Assembly (NCBI GenBank): GCA_964534905.1
Contig: CAZHPZ010000053.1
Span: forward strand, 1 to 6,326
Length of the DNA stretch: 6,326 nt
Direction of reading: 5' to 3'
DNA from: RGIG4608 sp964534905
Lineage (GTDB): Bacteria > Bacillota > Clostridia > Oscillospirales > CAG-272
In this document: positions 5,188-6,326 of the stretch, one piece after another
How the letters are laid out: each line of letters opens with the position of its first letter
How positions within the stretch are numbered: position 1 is the stretch's first letter
Made by a program: the position numbers and the translations under genes
The notes under the pieces: model-generated
What the model saw: the letters and a program-made list of their open reading frames with translations, nothing else
Told to the model about the DNA's origin: nothing
The model's database searches: none

Positions 5188-6195
5188 ATGTACAGAAAAA
5201 AGGATAAAAGCAAGCAAACACAATTGCAAATGTTGTGTATAGAAGATCTGGTACCGCAGGATCATATGCTGAGAGAGATCGAGAATGCGATCGATTGGAG
5301 CTTCATCTATGACGAGGTCAAGGGATTGTATAAAGAAGCGGAATGGGGGAATCCGGGGATCGATCCCGTTGTGTTATTTAAGATCGTGTTTATCCAATAT
5401 CTGTACGGCATCAGAAGTATGCGCCAAACGATCAAGGAGATCGAGGTCAATATTGCATACAGATGGTTCATAGGCTATGATCTGACCGAGCCGATCCCAC
5501 ATTTTTCAACCTTTGGAAAGAACTACAAGCGTCGGTTTGAGGGAACGGATATTTTCGAACGCATCTTCCGTCATATCCTTGAAGAAGCAGTCAAGTGCGG
5601 ATTTGTGGACGCAAGCGCGATCTTTATTGACGGAACCCACATTCGCGCCAATGCAAACAAAAAGAGATATGTAAAAGAGGTCGTTGAAGTAGAAGCAAAG
5701 CGTTACCAAAAGGAACTTGACGAGGAAATAAACCGAGACCGTGAGGAACATGGAAAAAAGCCGTTGAAGGACAAAAAGGATGACAATGATGACAGTAACA
5801 ATGATAGCGGATCTGTTGGCGGCAGAGAAACCAAGGAAATCACCCGAAGCACGAGTGATCCGGAATGCGGACTGTTCCACAAGGGTGAGCATGAAAAGCA
5901 GTTTGCCTACGTTGCCGGAACAGCCTGTGACAAAAGAAACTTTATCCTTGGCTTTTCGGTGGCTCCCGGCAATACCCATGACAGTGTCATGTTCGATGAC
6001 GTTTACAACAAAACCGTAGCATGTTTTCCCGAAGTAGAAGCTGTTGTCGCAGATTCTGCATACAGAACCCCATGGATCGCGAAAAAGGTCATTGATGACG
6101 GTAGAAAGATGAAGTTAGATAACGATACTTTTGAAAACACAGAAAAATCAATGGTTTTCGCACAGCAGACAAGCAGGTATTGTACTAAAAATTGA
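5188..6195 (+). CDS. 3'-truncated IS1182-family transposase (probable pseudogene)
   Basis: The frame gives 335 residues against roughly 450-550 for full-length family members. Residues 1-306 look like a normal IS1182-type DDE transposase. The N terminus MYRKKDKSKQTQLQML leads into a DUF772-type domain (about 45-125). Next comes the first catalytic block IDGTHIRANANK (D148), then a charged linker rich in K, D and N (170-222). The second block is TACDKRNFILGFSVAPGNTHDS (two parts, from 245) with VVADSAYRTP, giving D289. Similarity stops after DDGR (306). The last 29 residues look foreign, and the expected region with the catalytic Glu and the Cys-rich DDE_Tnp_1_6 segment is absent, so transposition in cis is unlikely. 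ATG 5188 is preferred over an in-frame GTG at 5179 because AGGTG (5177-5181) lies 6 bases before it and the family starts MYRKK. A dominant-negative role is possible but unsupported. Confidence 0.85.
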   Translation: MYRKKDKSKQTQLQMLCIEDLVPQDHMLREIENAIDWSFIYDEVKGLYKEAEWGNPGIDPVVLFKIVFIQYLYGIRSMRQTIKEIEVNIAYRWFIGYDLTEPIPHFSTFGKNYKRRFEGTDIFERIFRHILEEAVKCGFVDASAIFIDGTHIRANANKKRYVKEVVEVEAKRYQKELDEEINRDREEHGKKPLKDKKDDNDDSNNDSGSVGGRETKEITRSTSDPECGLFHKGEHEKQFAYVAGTACDKRNFILGFSVAPGNTHDSVMFDDVYNKTVACFPEVEAVVADSAYRTPWIAKKVIDDGRKMKLDNDTFENTEKSMVFAQQTSRYCTKN

Positions 6196-6209
6196 ATAAC
6201 GCACCATAT

Positions 6210-6262
6210 AGCGGCGTTTCTTACTTCCCATAACCGGGAGAACAGGAACGCCGCTTTTTTTA
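6210..6262 (+). terminator. intrinsic terminator after the truncated transposase
   Basis: AGCGGCGTT (6210-6218) pairs with AACGCCGCT (6247-6255). A smaller inner CCC/GGG stem (6227-6229 with 6236-6238) sits inside, and seven T follow (6255-6261). It begins 14 bases past the transposase stop and 10 past a second in-frame TAA at 6197-6199. It may have ended the gene whose tail lies at the IS junction. Confidence 0.85.
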
Positions 6263-6326
6263 TACCCTCTGTTACGGAGTAGGAACGAAAAAGACCTTGC
6301 CACGCAAGGCTTTCCGGGCGTGTTTC
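6263..6326. other. unassigned right edge
   Basis: These 64 bases follow the terminator. They contain one small hairpin, CCTTGC-CAC-GCAAGG (6295-6309). Short open frames run off the edge in both directions, none with a recognisable start signal or family. No IS terminal repeat is visible. Confidence 0.4.

Larger units (their letters stand above)
5106..6108 (+). mobile_element. IS1182-like insertion sequence remnant (right end missing)
   Basis: It comprises a leader, a promoter and most of a transposase gene. The left boundary is placed at about 5106 because AGACTGTAGACAAAA begins right after the palindrome; this is inference. The matching right-hand terminal repeat would read TTTTGTCTACAGTCT, and it does not occur anywhere downstream in the window. 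The transposase similarity stops near 6105, so the right part is deleted or replaced. Target duplication cannot be tested without the right end. Confidence 0.65.

Noticed and set aside
5506..5979. 157-codon minus-strand open frame
   Set aside because: It is antisense to the transposase, with low-complexity hydrophobic runs created by the complementary Lys/Asp codons.

Overview
The window looks like chromosome from a low-to-mid GC Bacillota of the class Clostridia, probably an uncultured gut-type lineage. This rests on the RadC and RarA sequence style, strong GAGGAGG/GAGGTGA ribosome binding sites, near-consensus sigma-A promoters, a Clostridia-type surface lipoprotein, and an IS1182-like transposase starting MYRKKDKSK. 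The standard genetic code fits all genes. No rRNA, tRNA or CRISPR array was seen.

Layout: (1) Positions 1-428 (+) hold the C-terminal 141 codons of a GyrI-like small-molecule-binding domain protein, cut by the left edge. (2) A perfect 13-bp hairpin at 435-464 serves as a shared bidirectional terminator, because radC (464-1198, -) converges on it. radC has its own extended -10 promoter at 1230-1258. (3) Positions 1366-4177 (-) form a two-gene operon: rarA/mgsA, then a secreted lipoprotein of the 5'-nucleotidase/UshA metallophosphoesterase family. A consensus promoter (4202-4230) drives it and a perfect 34-bp palindrome (1313-1346) ends it. (4) Positions 4231-5105 contain no credible gene. This stretch is packed with a ~52-bp direct repeat, two related hairpins with 12-nt loops, three 9-bp hairpins with 2-nt loops, a REP-like element and a 31-bp palindrome. 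(5) Positions 5106-6108 carry the left part of an IS1182-like insertion sequence. Its transposase (5188-6195) lacks the C-terminal catalytic Glu region and ends in about 29 foreign codons. A hairpin terminator (6210-6262) follows, and then an uninformative edge.

How the parts relate: radC and rarA are both genome-maintenance-type genes, but they are separately transcribed. rarA and the nucleotidase are linked by a 13-nt gap in which the rarA stop codon overlaps the next ribosome binding site. The IS leader has a built-in hairpin that should form only in read-through RNA and would mask the transposase ribosome binding site. I found no evidence of a new multi-gene defence or biosynthetic system. 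The least explained parts are the repeat island and the IS leader and junction.
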